The notes under the pieces were generated by a model, which was given only the letters and a program-made list of their open reading frames with translations, had not been told where the DNA came from and ran no database searches. From Puffinus mauretanicus (taxonomy: Eukaryota; Chordata; Aves; Procellariiformes; Procellariidae), in the NCBI GenBank assembly GCA_023333565.1, contig JAJKFH010002446.1, positions 62,001 through 126,000 of the forward strand: DNA of 64,000 nt. Reading direction: 5' to 3'. The position numbers and the translations under genes are program-made. This document shows, one piece after another, positions 52,101 to 62,328 of the stretch (position 1 is the first letter of the stretch; each line of letters opens with the position of its first letter).

Positions 52101-55100
52101 AACTCAAATTTTGCATTCCTACACAGTTTTTACAGAATCACAGAATGGTTTAGCTTAGAAGGGATCTCTTCAGACCATCTAGTCCAACCCCCCTGCTCAA
52201 GCAGGGTCAGCTAGAGCCGGTTGTCCAGGCCAATGTCCTAGTAGGTTTTGAGTGTCTCCTGGATGGATCTTCCAAGCTCAGGAGATGGAAACTCCACAAT
52301 TTCTCTCAGCAACCTTTTCTTTTTTCTGCTTAGGAGATCATAAAGTCACCATACACCTAATGGCAAGTACTCATGACTATCCTCTAAAAAGCATTTCACT
52401 TTACATGGAATGATTATGCTCTTTGGTTCCATTTGTACTTCCTCACAAGAATGTGATCTTACTTTGCAATTCTCATGTACTTGTTTGTATACAGTATATA
52501 GGTTACTAGTAATTACAGAAAGCTTAAAAAGTTTTCTCTTGAAATAGGAGATTTTTCTTCTTTTTTCCTTAATAGTATCATCTTATTTTTCTAGCAACTC
52601 AAGAATCTCTTAGTTTGAACATTTGAAACCATTCCCCTTGCTAAAAAGTTCAGCTTTCATTCTACAGAGGAAGAGCCAGCTAGAATCCTTCTGAGGGTCT
52701 CCTTTTCCCAGAACAGAAAACCAGAGAAACATTAGTTTTGTAGCATCTCTTTAGCAAGAAGAGCAGGAACAAAGAACAGGAGTTTCTGTGGGTCTTGTGA
52801 GGAAGATGCTTTTATGAAGAAGAGGGTTGTAAATATTACTTATATTCACACTGAAAAATTGCTTCGATCTGGTGGAGAACTTCTGTTGGCTGTGAGTTTT
52901 AACCTTTTCACATTATTTCTCTTTGAGACCTTATACTGCAGTAGGCAACATGACAGGCAATACAAGGGTATCAAATGTTTCCTAAAGGGGAATGAATGTT
53001 GCTATCTTCACATCGGAGATATTTGTCCTGGAACTGAATCTCCATGAGACAACATACTCCCTGCCTATAATGTTCTCAGCCATTTTTAGGGGGATTGATG
53101 GTACTGAAAGAATGACTTAATTTTCAACTTAATGAGAAGTGGAACTAATTCAACATATCAAGATCCTTCTATTATACAATGGATTTATATTCCCTTCTAT
53201 TTGTGAATTTCTTATGCATTTTAAGTCAAATACATATTACCAAACTGTAGGGGGGAAAAAGCAAACAAACCAACAAGAAAATCATAACTAGCACTGTTAT
53301 TCTATTGTGGTTTTCACATGGGGAAAACACTACTAGGAACGATTTTCTTTCTCTTTTTATTTAGGCCATGATCTGCTCTCAGCTACTAAATTTGGTGTCA
53401 TCAACCTGCAGTGTGCCAAAGGACGGGTTTGTCATTCGTTGCCAGCTTGATATGCAGGACTGCAGTGAGCCAGGACAAAACAATTGCACTTGCTCTACGC
53501 TGTCAGAGTATTCAAGGCAATGTGCTATGTCCCATCAAATGGTGTTCAACTGGAGAACTGAAAACTTCTGCTGTAAGTTCAAATATTTTATTCATAGGAG
53601 ATTGTACTTAACTTTACTATATCTTATATAGAGGGAGAATGATGTTTAACTGGAATTTAAATCAAGGGATAGAAAAGTCTCTACTGTCTTGAATCAAGCA
53701 AATTATTTTCTTAAGAGAGCAACCGTGGTCTTTGATAAAGCATTAGGAAGGAGAGCAAAACCTCAAAGGAGAAGGAGGAAGCATGAAACGTCACTTCTAC
53801 GTCTAGATCAGCAACCATAAAAGAGAGAAACATCCACCAAGTGAAAACAGTTGAATTTCTCAGACTTTCAACAGGAGGCTGTTCTCTCTTAGTACAGTTT
53901 TTTCATTATTGTACTTAGCAAATTAGCCAGTGAAGAGAGAGAACTTTTAAATGGCCTCTGAAGTCTTTGAACATTTTTGCTAACAATTGCCATAGCGCCT
54001 TTTAATCACAGGAGATTTTCAGGAGTCCATTTTCAGATGCTCAACCTTCTTAATTGCAACTACTGATTGGAAGTAAATAGGAAGCAAATCTTCCATTACT
54101 CTCCAAGCTGTACAAGATTAGACACATGTTTTTTCAAGTGTCTGTCTGTTATCAAAGTTCTGATTCACTTTTTGCAGACTTTTTGAATCCATCTGAAATT
54201 TCAATCTATAGTCAGTGTTATGTAGCAGGATTCATTGTTTTATAAGAGAACATGCTGATCATACAAAAAGTCAAAAGTAACTTAAATTGATGTTGTAATT
54301 TCTAAACCAACTCACACATTAAATTACCAAAGATGCAGCTCATGTCAAAAAAGAGGAGCTTTCAAAATGACCTTGCTTAATATGATACTGTCTTTCAGAA
54401 GCATTTAATCATATTTTTATTTATCCTTTATATGAATACATGGTCATGGGTAGCAAATTTGTAAAATAAATTGCTTTGACAGGAATATATTTCTCCTTAT
54501 CCCTTGATTCTTATTCTGTTTCAAAAATCTTTAACATTGGCTACCATTTAGATTTTAGCATAACAATAGTGAAATCACAGTTGAATTATATTCCTGAAGT
54601 CATTCTTTAACTTGCCATAGTTTATCGTCTCACCGTTGTTACTTACAAGGCCTTGCATCATTTTGCCCTCCCTGCATCTCCATCTATTCTCCTCTTGATC
54701 TTCATGTACTGGTGCCACTCTTCATTTTTTGTTTTGTATTTAACATTGAGTTTTCTTCTATTCTTTCCTCATACTTACTTAGTTCCCTACTAAGCTCCAT
54801 TATTATCCCCAACGCTTTAAAACTGCACTTCTTTCTAAAATAATTTTCCCCCTCCTCTTCTCCAAGGTTATCCATCTTACATAAATTGGTAACCCATTTT
54901 AATCTTTTGTTGGTTGGCAGTTGGTTTTAATCCTTAAAAATTGTAAACTCCTTGTGGCATTTTATAGATTCAGATAAATATTAGAAAGGCACTGTGTGCA
55001 TTCAAAGAACTGTACAATAATTCTTACTAATCACAGTAAAATAATAGCCTGGTTTTCTCCAAGCCATAGCAGTTTTCATGTTGCCAGTAGACCATTACTA

Positions 55101-58100
55101 GGACTGGTAGTAAAGTGATAAAAGGTAAAGCTTGAAAAAAAAAGGGAATGGTAACCCTTGTTTCTCAAAAACGCAAAGCGAAGAATCTGAGAATTTGCAA
55201 ATAAATGCCAAATATAAAAAGGTAATGAATTTTTTAGTCTTTATTGTTTCTTTGTCAGCCTCATCTCTAATTACCTCTATTTCCCTACCTCACTTATTTT
55301 CACTCTTTCAGATAAGGAAAAATCTCTGCTTGAATTTATCACATAATAAAACATGTTCTGAGTTCCATATATTAGAATTGCTAGGTAGCTGCATTCTGAA
55401 AAGCAGATAATGTCTGAGAAGCAGGAACTATACAGAAGATCAAGAGTTGTACTCTTTAAATCCTTCAAGTAGTAGAGAAAATCTGATTTGTGGTAGTTTA
55501 TTAGGCTGCAATATAGCCTGTTTGCCATTCTTCAAGCTTCTGAAACGAGTTTCTAATAAATAGGGCATGAAAAATGAATAAAAGCTAGAGTGAATGTGGT
55601 GGTAATGATGAATACTCAGACGATGATTTGAGTATTGAGGCAGGATAAGAGAACCTTAGTGCCAGAAATCACAAGGTCTTCTCCATCCTAGGTGGTAGAT
55701 GAGAGATTCTTCTATGTTTACACTTTAAAAATCCTAACACTTTCACTGTTTGTTGCAGCTGTGGGAAAATGTTCTGCTAACCAAATCTATGAGGAATGTG
55801 GTTCTCCATGTATTAAAACCTGTTCCAACCCAGAGTACAGCTGTTCCAGTCACTGTACCTATGGTTGCTTTTGTCCAGAAGGTATCATTTCTGTATTCAT
55901 CATATCCTAAATGGCCCATACAAATGTTTTTGGCATATATCCAGTCAAGTGGAATAGACTTCTTAATAATGAACTAGCAGTGCATTTCAGGGCATTGTGC
56001 TGCTAGAACTGCCATTTCTCGGGTAACATAATATAACTGGAGTCTTGAATAGTCATGGTCCTTAAAGATCCTTGGTCACTATTTGCAAGATCAGAGCTGT
56101 GAAAGCGTTTTCCTCATAAGACCGTGATACATGATGGGATAATTATATGCTGCCTGCTTAAAGTTCTGTACTATAATATATGTTGAGTAAGCTTAATTAA
56201 TTTCCTATCCCAAATAGGTGTCTAGCTTTTCAGGGCACCAGCAAGAGGCAGCATACCTCAGAGACATTCTGCAATATTATGGGCATTTTGTAAAATCCCT
56301 TTAAAATAGTTCAAGATGAACTTCCTACAAAAATTGTAATTATGATTATAATTTGCATAATTTCTTGAAATCAGAACTGAAATATCCTCCAAGGTTACTG
56401 TGATGTGGGTATTTACATCAATATCATCACCATTTTATAGTAGTCAAAAGTAATGTATTGTGAGCTACATATTTAAAACTAGACTTAGTACTCTAGGAGA
56501 TAGAATGTGTCCATTCTTCAAAATTCCCAACCTAATTAGTGTCATAGCAAAAAAAAGAAAAATTCGAAAAAAATAACATTCAAGCTTACTGTTATTTTAA
56601 ATTAAGTTCAAATTTCAAATGAAGACAATTGTCTGCACTTTCATATAACAAAGTAGCCAAACACTGTTATCCCTTGTAAAGAGTCAGTTTTATTTTAATT
56701 AAGAGAAAATATCCTGCACGTTATATCTCCAAGTATGGGCACTGGCTGTGCAAGAATAGCGTTCTCAAGCTAATTTTGGAAGGCATTCAAGCTATAATAA
56801 CTTTACTGCTAAGTAAGGATACGGAAAAGTATTTATTTTGTTTATCCTCTTTGGCAGGAACTGTTCTTGATGACATCTCAAAGAATCGAACGTGTGTTCA
56901 CATTAATCAGTGTCCATGTACACTGAACGGGAAAACATATGCTCCTGGTGAGACAATGAAAGCAGCATGTAGGACCTGGTGAGTAGCAACAGATACTTTC
57001 ATGAGAAGATGGAGAGTATCCTCACCAAGCGATTGGAAAATTTAGCCTAACTTTTTGAAGGGCAGCTGCAAAGGTGTCATACCATCCCCAAGGCCACCTT
57101 CTTTGAGTGCCACAAAGGATACATTTGTAATTGTAGATGTACACGTCTCATTTCCTGATTAATTTGTATAAATATAAATGCTCCTTCAGGCCACATGAAA
57201 CAGTAGCATTTTTATCTCCTCTGTGAAAGTGGAGGTAAAATTAGTAAAAACAAATATCCAGTATTTACAATTTCTTTCTGGCAATCTCAGCATTTCTGAT
57301 CACCAAATCAGCGCTGAAAACTAAATTTCTGTTTTGCCACAGAAAATAATTACTTAAGACAGTATTTTTAAAATTTGGAAATTTTTTCAAGAAAAGTGGA
57401 ATTTTTTTGTGTGTGTGTTACTTCTCTTGCTATGATAATTCTAATAAATAAAATAAGGGATAAATAATGGACTTGATCCTCAGAACTGTAACAATGAATG
57501 CACTTTTAATGATTAATCAGTTCAGGGAAGTTTACTGACAATCCATACAAGGGTTCAGCAACTTTGAATTAAGATGAACGACTTCAACTGATATACATAA
57601 ACAAAGAAAATCAAAGCATAGAAAGTATAAGGGGAAAGGTGATACAAATGACATCTTCCATTACTAGGAAGTAGCTGAGTTTTTAGAGCGTAAAGAAAAG
57701 AAATTTCAAAACAGTGGAAGTGAAAGTTCAGCGTGTATATGTATTTTACACTGTGTTCACTAAATAATTTTGCATGTCCATCAGCTGCAGCAAAACCTCC
57801 AGACAGGAGGATCAAATCCTCTGCTGGTAAATAGTGCCTTACTATGAGAATAAACTTACACAGAATTTGTTTTCCTCAGCAAATGTACGATGGGTCAATG
57901 GAACTGCAAAGACTTGCCCTGCCCTGGAAGGTGTTCACTGGAAGGAGGCTCCTTCGTTACCACGTTTGATTCGAGACCATACAGGTTCCATGGGGTTTGC
58001 ACTTACATTCTTATGAAGGTAATTTCCTGCAGTCTAGAAACGCACAGTATCAAATGGATATATTTCAGCCTGTCTTTGGTTTCCTGTTGGAACACAAACT

Positions 58101-59124
58101 GAAGTCTTCCTATGATATATATTTATTCTACAAGTCATTGTTATTCTGACACAGACTTCCCTTTTCACTATTTTCCTCCAGAGCCCCAGCCTGCCACACA
58201 ATGGAACCCTAATGGCTGTATATGAAAAGTCTGGTTATTCTCATTCTGAGACGTCACTTAGTGCTGTAATTTACCTATCTACAAAGGTTAGTATTCCCTG
58301 CACAGGTTCTATCCAGCATTTCAGTAACCAGATTAGCAAAATAAATACTTAAAGTCATTGCTAGTAGGCCGAACTGAAAAATTATGGGGGATAGATACTA
58401 AGGATATGTTCCAGTCATATTCCAGTATACACAGTAAAGATATCTGTTGCCACATCAACTCAGGAAGTTAGAGTATTTTCAAAGTGAAAACTGAAAGCAG
58501 TATGGAATAACATGTGAGACAAAGCTGGAATCAATCTTTTCCTATTATATAGGTCATTGACAATACAGTTGCTTAAGTTAAAGAACATATAAATACCATC
58601 AGTACAAATAATTACTTCTGATTCCATGTCCTTTTCTTACAGGACAAAATTGTGATTTCTCAGAATGAACTCCTTACTGATGATGATGAACTTAAGCGGC
58701 TACCTTACAGATCAGGTAAAGAAACGGGAATATACGTAAAATCCGAATTACATTAAATGTCTGTTTTACACAACTCAGCATCTTTTCTCTCACAATTGCC
58801 TATAGCAGAGGTTTTAGAGGAAGATTAAAATCTTTCCCATTGCATCTGTCCCTCTGTGGAGAGTTGTGTGTGGAAGGAGAAGACTTGTAGACAGAATGCT
58901 AGAACACTTACATATGCATTAAAATCATTACTTTGCAATATCCTATGCATCAAAATCTCTGTTTCTAAATATACTTGTTCTTTTAGGAGACATCACTATT
59001 TTCAGACAGTCCTCAATGTACATTCAAATGCATACAATCTTCGGGCTGGAAGTTGTAGTTCAAACATCACCTGTGTTCCAGGCCTATGTGAAAGTTGGAT
59101 CACAATTCAAAGGCAGAACCCTAG
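37143..59124 (+). CDS. MUC6: MUC6 (gel-forming mucin, ovomucin beta-subunit), 5' part, 13 exons
   Basis: Secreted gel-forming mucin; in birds MUC6 is the ovomucin beta-subunit of egg white and also a gastric-type mucin. Exons: 37143-37194, 43116-43178, 47062-47302, 48876-49002, 50149-50236, 51381-51490, 53365-53572, 55759-55881, 56858-56978, 57880-58018, 58182-58286, 58643-58715, 58987-59124. All introns are GT-AG and all phases agree, giving 1588 nt, or 529 codons plus one base. Order: signal peptide (about residues 1-17), a short linker, VWD1 (about 45-190, with CSTWG, FDKYQYDF and CGMCGNYDG at 173-181), C8-1 (about 228-297), TIL1 and E-type modules (297-390), and VWD2 starting at CSLEGGSFVTTFD. 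Identification rests on recalled similarity to vertebrate MUC6, which is closer than to MUC2, MUC5AC or MUC5B (for example LPYTSNG, KFAALQKMDDP and SHSETSL). The rest of VWD2, D3, the PTS repeats and the cystine knot lie outside the window. No stop or frameshift was seen in any exon. Confidence 0.95.
37195..43115 (+). other. MUC6 intron 1
   Basis: AT-rich first intron of 5.9 kb. No coding stretch, recognisable transposon or RNA gene was found in it. Confidence 0.85.
43116..43178 (+). CDS. MUC6: MUC6 exon 2 (N-terminal linker)
   Basis: This 63-bp, phase 1-1 exon encodes AFEGNYWSHFLIQKQKESLQR, the low-complexity linker between the signal peptide and VWD1. A good pyrimidine tract ends in CACAG and the donor is GTAAGT. 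Similar short linkers occur at this place in other MUC6 proteins. It follows a 5.9-kb first intron. Confidence 0.88.
43969..44040. repeat. (TTA)n/T-rich low-complexity stretch
   Basis: About 70 bp made almost only of T with interspersed A, including TTATTATTTTTATTATT and TACTACTACTATTATT. Simple repeat in MUC6 intron 2. Confidence 0.8.
44912..45431 (-). mobile_element. Solo LTR, ERVL-type, antisense in MUC6 intron 2
   Basis: A 520-bp LTR flanked by the 5-bp direct repeat ATATA (44907-44911 and 45432-45436). Read on the minus strand it opens with CCTGGTTTCGGCTGGGATAG, the familiar start of avian ERVL-type LTRs, and ends in CCACGACA. A perfect CRE (TGACGTCA, 45199-45206) precedes a TATATGAA element (about 45184-45193). 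The first two LTR bases read TA instead of TG, probably a mutation. No internal retroviral sequence remains. Confidence 0.87.
47062..47302 (+). CDS. MUC6: MUC6 exon 3 (VWD1, first part)
   Basis: Encodes the start of VWD1: CSTWGGGHFSTFDKYQYDFF, then GTCNYIFATVC, DFNIQFRRG and IIIELGPSVVIVEKG. The cysteines and the CSTWG/FD signature are those of VWD domains of secreted mucins and von Willebrand factor. The acceptor is TTTTATAG and the donor GTAAGA; the exon ends in phase 2. It is the longest exon here. Confidence 0.96.
48220..48320 (+). mobile_element. CR1 3'-end fragment
   Basis: About 100 bp in MUC6 intron 3 matching the CR1 tail, with GACCTGGTCTAGTG, AAGGTCCCTTCCAACC and TTCTATGATTGTA at the end. 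The TTCTATGAT terminus gives sense orientation. Confidence 0.85.
48876..49002 (+). CDS. MUC6: MUC6 exon 4 (VWD1, middle)
   Basis: Encodes VIKLPYTSNGIQIAPYGCN and then the beta-rich KLMEMELVVMWNNDDYLM part of VWD1. It completes a split glycine codon from exon 3 and ends in phase 0 at GTTAGT. A cysteine (YGCN) stands where I recall a serine in related MUC6 proteins; it may be a species variant. Confidence 0.95.
50149..50236 (+). CDS. MUC6: MUC6 exon 5 (VWD1 CGMC motif)
   Basis: Encodes KKYMGKTCGMCGNYDGYELN, containing the CGxC motif (residues 173-176) and the GNYDG calcium-loop signature at the end of VWD1. In mucins and VWF the CGLC-type motif is linked to pH-dependent multimer disulphide formation. 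Phase 0-1; donor GTAAGA. Confidence 0.96.
51381..51490 (+). CDS. MUC6: MUC6 exon 6 (VWD1-C8 link)
   Basis: Encodes GKLLDTYKFAALQKMDDPSE and then ICLSEEISIPTIPHKKY, the segment joining VWD1 to C8-1. The KFAALQK and DDP..IC pattern is typical of MUC6. Phase 1-0; acceptor TTTACAG, donor GTAAGA. Confidence 0.94.
52133..52316 (-). mobile_element. CR1 3'-end fragment (antisense)
   Basis: About 185 bp in MUC6 intron 6. It begins with CAGAATCACAGAATGG and continues with GACCATCTAGTCCAACCCCC and TGTCCAGG, the reverse complement of a CR1 3' UTR. Confidence 0.88.
53365..53572 (+). CDS. MUC6: MUC6 exon 7 (C8-1 module)
   Basis: Encodes the C8 cysteine module: ICSQLLNLV, STCSVPKDGFVIRC, NNCTCSTLSEYSRQCAMSHQ and NWRTENFC. 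The TLSEYSRQC motif is characteristic of C8 modules in secreted mucins. Phase 0-1; acceptor TTATTTAG, donor GTAAGT. NNCTCS contains a potential N-glycosylation sequon (NCT). Confidence 0.95.
55759..55881 (+). CDS. MUC6: MUC6 exon 8 (TIL1, first part)
   Basis: This 123-bp, phase 1-1 exon encodes VGKCSANQIYEECGSPCIKT, then CSNPEYSCSSHCTYGCFCPE, the first half of a trypsin-inhibitor-like cysteine module. The YEECGSPC and GCFCPEG motifs mark TIL modules in mucins and VWF. Acceptor TTGCAG, donor GTATCA. Confidence 0.95.
56858..56978 (+). CDS. MUC6: MUC6 exon 9 (TIL1 end, E-type module)
   Basis: Encodes TVLDDISKNRTCVHINQCPC, then TLNGKTYAPGETMKAACRT, finishing TIL1 and beginning the short cysteine-rich module before VWD2. 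KNRTC contains an NRT sequon. The exon ends inside a cysteine codon that exon 10 completes; donor GTGAGT. Confidence 0.95.
57880..58018 (+). CDS. MUC6: MUC6 exon 10 (VWD2 start)
   Basis: Encodes KCTMGQWNCKDLPCPGRCSL, then EGGSFVTTFDSRPYRFHGVC and TYILMK. PGxCSLxGG..TTFD..PYxFHGxCxYIL is the opening of a VWD domain. Acceptor TTCCTCAG; phase 2-0; donor GTAATT. It is separated from exon 11 by only 163 bp. Confidence 0.95.
58182..58286 (+). CDS. MUC6: MUC6 exon 11 (VWD2)
   Basis: This 105-bp, phase 0-0 exon encodes SPSLPHNGTLMAVYEKSGYS, then HSETSLSAVIYLSTK of VWD2. HNGT is a potential N-glycosylation site. The HSETSL stretch is typical of MUC6. Donor GTTAGT. Confidence 0.94.
58643..58715 (+). 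CDS. MUC6: MUC6 exon 12 (VWD2)
   Basis: This short 73-bp exon encodes DKIVISQNELLTDDDELKRL, then PYRS, part of the VWD2 beta-sandwich. Acceptor TTCTTACAG; phase 0-1; donor GTAAAG. Confidence 0.93.
58987..59124 (+). CDS. MUC6: MUC6 exon 13 (VWD2; last exon in window)
   Basis: Encodes GDITIFRQSSMYIQMHTIFG, then LEVVVQTSPVFQAYVKVGSQ and FKGRTL. It stops just before the expected CGLC-type motif of VWD2, which must be in exon 14. Donor GTAAGA, phase 1. No exon 14 is visible between here and the CR1 insertion, so intron 13 runs past the window end. Confidence 0.93.
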
Positions 59125-59827
59125 GTAAGAAATCTAGTCCCCATGTGAAGGAGAAAATGTAGGGAGTGTAATTTTGAAAGCTTAGTACTCATCCTTCCTC
59201 ATCCGAAGGAATAAACTTTCCTCTCTGGATTCAAAGAAAAAACAACAAAAATACCTGCACTGGAAAACCGGTGTGCTAAGAATTTTTGTTTTTTTGCTAA
59301 TAACTTTTAAACGAATCAGAGAAATTAGATGGGTGACATTTTTCATGTGTAATATAATACTGTTATTCACATGCTTTATGCGTCCCTTTTTCAATATGTG
59401 CTTTACTACACAACGAAGGGGCAACAAATTAGTCTCTGTGGTCTCTACATCTCGGAGCACATGGTTCATTGAGCGCAGCGCACGATCACAGTAAACACAA
59501 TGAGCCTAAGAATCCGAAAGCTTCTCAGCTGATAAGCACCAGATGGAGATGTTTGTGTTTATTGCACAGCACCATTAGCCTCAAAGGCATATCCTGCATT
59601 CTCATTATCTATGGCGAATTACAGAGAGGCTTTAGCTTTTTAAAAAGTCTAAATGTATATTCTTTATCATTACAGATTTTATATACATAAGAAAACGTGT
59701 AACTGCAAAAGTATTTCATGGCCTTTCTCTTTTACATGATTTAAAACCACTGAAAAAGCCTTTTTCCTAAAATCAAAACAAACACTTCTGTATGAACCTG
59801 TCATTAAATAGAAGTGGACAATCTTAA
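59125..59827 (+). other. MUC6 intron 13, unique part before CR1
   Basis: About 700 bp of AT-rich intron between the exon 13 donor and the sharp GC rise that marks the CR1 5' end. Short open frames here show no mucin similarity. Confidence 0.8.
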
Positions 59828-60106
59828 GCCACCGAGGCGAAGGGCTCCGGAGCGGAGGATCGCGCCGAGGGACCCTTCCTAAAGCGGCAAAACCGCGGCA
59901 AAACCCGAGAAGGCGAAAGCGCAGGGAGCGAGCGGGTGCCCCAGCCCCGCCCCCCGAGCCGGGGAGCGAGCTCCTGACGGGCGGCGGCTCTGACTCAGCG
60001 TGGGCGGGGACAGGCGGGACGGCGGCCAAACCCCCTCAGATACAAGAGCAGCCCCCAGGGAGCGCGGGCGACCCGGAGCGCGGCGAACAGGGCGTGGCGC
60101 GGCCGT

Positions 60107-61321
60107 TTGGGCGGCAGTTCGCGCCGGCAGGGCGTGCGGGGAAGGCGGGCGGGCAGGGCGCAGCCCCCCTCCAGGCTCCAGAGGCCAGCTCAACCCGTGG
60201 TCGTCGCCCTCCCAGAAGAGGACCTGGCCGTGGTATCCACTCGGCCGAAAGCCATCGCCAGGAGAAACGTGGCGACCCAGACCGAGCCCCCACGCAAACA
60301 TACATCTGTCCAGGTCTCCGGCTGCAGGGAGTGCCTGAGGCTGTCACTGGTACAGGGGAGCAGCAGAGACGACGCCTGTGTGCGCTGCGACCAGGTGGAT
60401 TATCTGCTCAGCCTGGTGGCAGAGCTGAAGGAGGAGGTGGAGAGGTTCAGGAGTATCAGGGAGTGCGAGAGGGAGATAGATTGGTGGAGCCGCACCCTAC
60501 CATCCCTGAGGCAAGGACAGCACATGGAGGCTCCACAAGAAGCGGAGGAACCCCTGCCCTCTTGCCACCAGGCAGAAGGAGGAGACCCAAGTGATGGGGG
60601 GGAATGGACACAGGTCCCTGCTCGGGGCGCCAGGCGAACCCCCACCCGGCCTCCCTCACCTCAACCTTCCCAGTTGCCCCTACACAACAGATATGGGGCT
60701 CTGGAACTTGAGGGGCAGACGAACGAGGACGAAGATGAAGGCCCATCCAGGGGGTTGCCCGAGGCGAGGCAGCCAGCCCCATGCATTACGACTGCCTCCG
60801 CTAAGAAAACAAGGAGGGTAATTGTCGTAGGCGATTCCCTTCTGAGGGGGACGGAGGGCCCAATTTGCCGGCCAGACCCATCCCACAGGGAAGTCTGCTG
60901 CCTCCCTGGGGCCCGGGTGAAGGACATTACTAGGAAGCTCCCTAGTCTCGTGCAGGCCTCCGATTACTACCCGCTACTGGTTATACAGGCTGGCAGTGAG
61001 GAGGTTGCAGAGAGAAGTCCCGAAGGGATCAAAAGGGACTTCAGGGCACTGGGGCGACTGGTGGGAGGATCGGGAGCACAGGTAGTGTTTTCCTCGATCC
61101 CTTCAGTGGCAGGGAGGAATACTGAAGGGAACAGGAAAACTCATCGGATCAACATGTGGCTTAGGGGCTGGTGCCATCGGTGGAATTTTGGCTTCTTTGA
61201 CCACGGGGAGGTTTACACAGCACCGGGCCTGCTGGCGATGGACAGAGTTCAGCTGTCTCACAGGGGGAAAAGGATTCTCGCGTATGAGTTGGCGGGGCTC
61301 ATCGAGACGGCTTTAAACTAG
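60107..61321 (+). CDS. CR1 ORF1 protein (zinc-finger/coiled-coil, GDSL esterase)
   Basis: An uninterrupted frame of about 404 codons ends in TAG at 61319. The N-terminal part is basic and proline-rich, with an NVATQTE motif and C-x2-C pairs (CREC, CVRC) suggesting a zinc-binding knuckle. A coiled-coil-like segment follows (about residues 98-127, LLSLVAELKEEVERFRSIRE). The C-terminal half is the SGNH/GDSL esterase domain of CR1 ORF1 proteins: VVGDSLLRG at about 240-248, QAGSEE near the third block, and DRVQLSHRGK in place of the usual D-x-x-H block. ORF1 proteins bind RNA and assist retrotransposition. The frame begins without an ATG; it stays open upstream, and the first in-frame ATG is about codon 138 (near 60,521), so the true start is lost or lies elsewhere. 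Weakened esterase motifs suggest reduced activity. Confidence 0.85.
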   Translation: MGGSSRRQGVRGRRAGRAQPPSRLQRPAQPVVVALPEEDLAVVSTRPKAIARRNVATQTEPPRKHTSVQVSGCRECLRLSLVQGSSRDDACVRCDQVDYLLSLVAELKEEVERFRSIRECEREIDWWSRTLPSLRQGQHMEAPQEAEEPLPSCHQAEGGDPSDGGEWTQVPARGARRTPTRPPSPQPSQLPLHNRYGALELEGQTNEDEDEGPSRGLPEARQPAPCITTASAKKTRRVIVVGDSLLRGTEGPICRPDPSHREVCCLPGARVKDITRKLPSLVQASDYYPLLVIQAGSEEVAERSPEGIKRDFRALGRLVGGSGAQVVFSSIPSVAGRNTEGNRKTHRINMWLRGWCHRWNFGFFDHGEVYTAPGLLAMDRVQLSHRGKRILAYELAGLIETALN

Positions 61322-61383
61322 GTTTGAAGGGGGGAGGGGATAAAACCAGGCTCACTAGAGAAGAGCCTAGGGGCGGCACGCCA

Positions 61384-62328
61384 ATGTCGGGGGAGAAATC
61401 AGCAGCCCAGCTCAAGTGCATCTACACCAATGCAGGCAGCATGGGCGGCAAACAGGAGGAGCTGGAAGCCATTGTGCAGCGGGGTAGCTATGACTTAGTC
61501 GCCATCACGGAAACGTGGTGGGATGAGTCTCACGATTGGAGTGCTGCAATGGATGGCTATAAGCTCTTCAGAAGGGACAGGCGAGGAAGGAGAGGCGGTG
61601 GGGTAGCCCTGTATGTTAGGGAGTGCTTCGACTGTCTAGAGCTCAATGGTAGTGATGATGACGTCGAGTGCTTGTGGGTAAGGATGATGGGGAAGGCCAA
61701 CAAGGCAGATATCCTGCTGGGAGTCTGTTACAGACCACCTAACCAGGATGAAGAGGCAGACGAAATATTCTGCCAGAGGCTGGCAGAAGTCTCACAGTCG
61801 CTAGCCCTTGTTCTTGTGGGGGACTTCAACTTTCCGGACGTCTGCTGGAAATACCACACGGCAGAGAGGAAACAGTTGAGGAGGTTCCTGGAGTGTGTGG
61901 AAGATAACTTCCTGACGCAGCTGGTAAGCGAGCCCACTAGGGGAGGTGCCTCACTTGACCTGCTGTTCACAAACAGAGAAGGACTGGTGGGAGATGTGGT
62001 GGTCGGAGACTGTCTTGGGCTTAGCGACCATGAAATGATAGAGTTCTCGATTCTTGGTGAAGTAAGGAGGGGGGCCAGCAAAACCACTACCATGGACTTC
62101 CGGAGGGCAGACTTTGGCCTGCTCAGGACACTGGTTGAGAGGGTCCCTTGGGAGACAGTCCTGAAGGGCAAAGGGGTCCAGGAAGGCTGGACATTCTTCA
62201 AGAAGGAAGTCTTAAAGGCACAGGAGCAGGCTGTCCCCATGTGCCGCAAGAAGAACGGGCGGGGAAGGCGACCGGCCGGGGTGAACGGGGAGCTCTGGCT
62301 GGGACTCAGGGAAAAAAGGAGAGTTTAG
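61384..62328 (+). CDS. CR1 ORF2 N-terminal part: AP-like endonuclease
   Basis: The first ATG of the frame is 61384 (MSGEKSAAQLK), 62 bp after the ORF1 stop. The apurinic-type endonuclease domain is complete, with all key motifs: YTNAGS (Asn), ITETWWDE (Glu), GVCYRPPN, VGDFNFPD (Asp) and LSDHEM (Asp-His). This enzyme nicks target DNA for target-primed reverse transcription. The frame stops at TAG 62326-62328 after EKRRV, but homologous sequence continues in the same frame after it, so this is a single nonsense change in the linker before the reverse transcriptase rather than a natural end. Confidence 0.9.
   Translation: MSGEKSAAQLKCIYTNAGSMGGKQEELEAIVQRGSYDLVAITETWWDESHDWSAAMDGYKLFRRDRRGRRGGGVALYVRECFDCLELNGSDDDVECLWVRMMGKANKADILLGVCYRPPNQDEEADEIFCQRLAEVSQSLALVLVGDFNFPDVCWKYHTAERKQLRRFLECVEDNFLTQLVSEPTRGGASLDLLFTNREGLVGDVVVGDCLGLSDHEMIEFSILGEVRRGASKTTTMDFRRADFGLLRTLVERVPWETVLKGKGVQEGWTFFKKEVLKAQEQAVPMCRKKNGRGRRPAGVNGELWLGLREKRRV

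Larger units (their letters stand above)
47303..58986 (+). other. MUC6 introns 3-12
   Basis: Ten introns: 47303-48875, 49003-50148, 50237-51380, 51491-53364, 53573-55758, 55882-56857, 56979-57879, 58019-58181, 58287-58642 and 58716-58986. Apart from the CR1 tails in introns 3 and 6, only AT-rich unique-looking sequence is seen. Confidence 0.85.

Noticed and set aside
59679..60347. Long minus-strand frames in the GC-rich block
   Set aside because: They are antisense shadows of the CR1 5' region and ORF1, where high GC makes stops rare.
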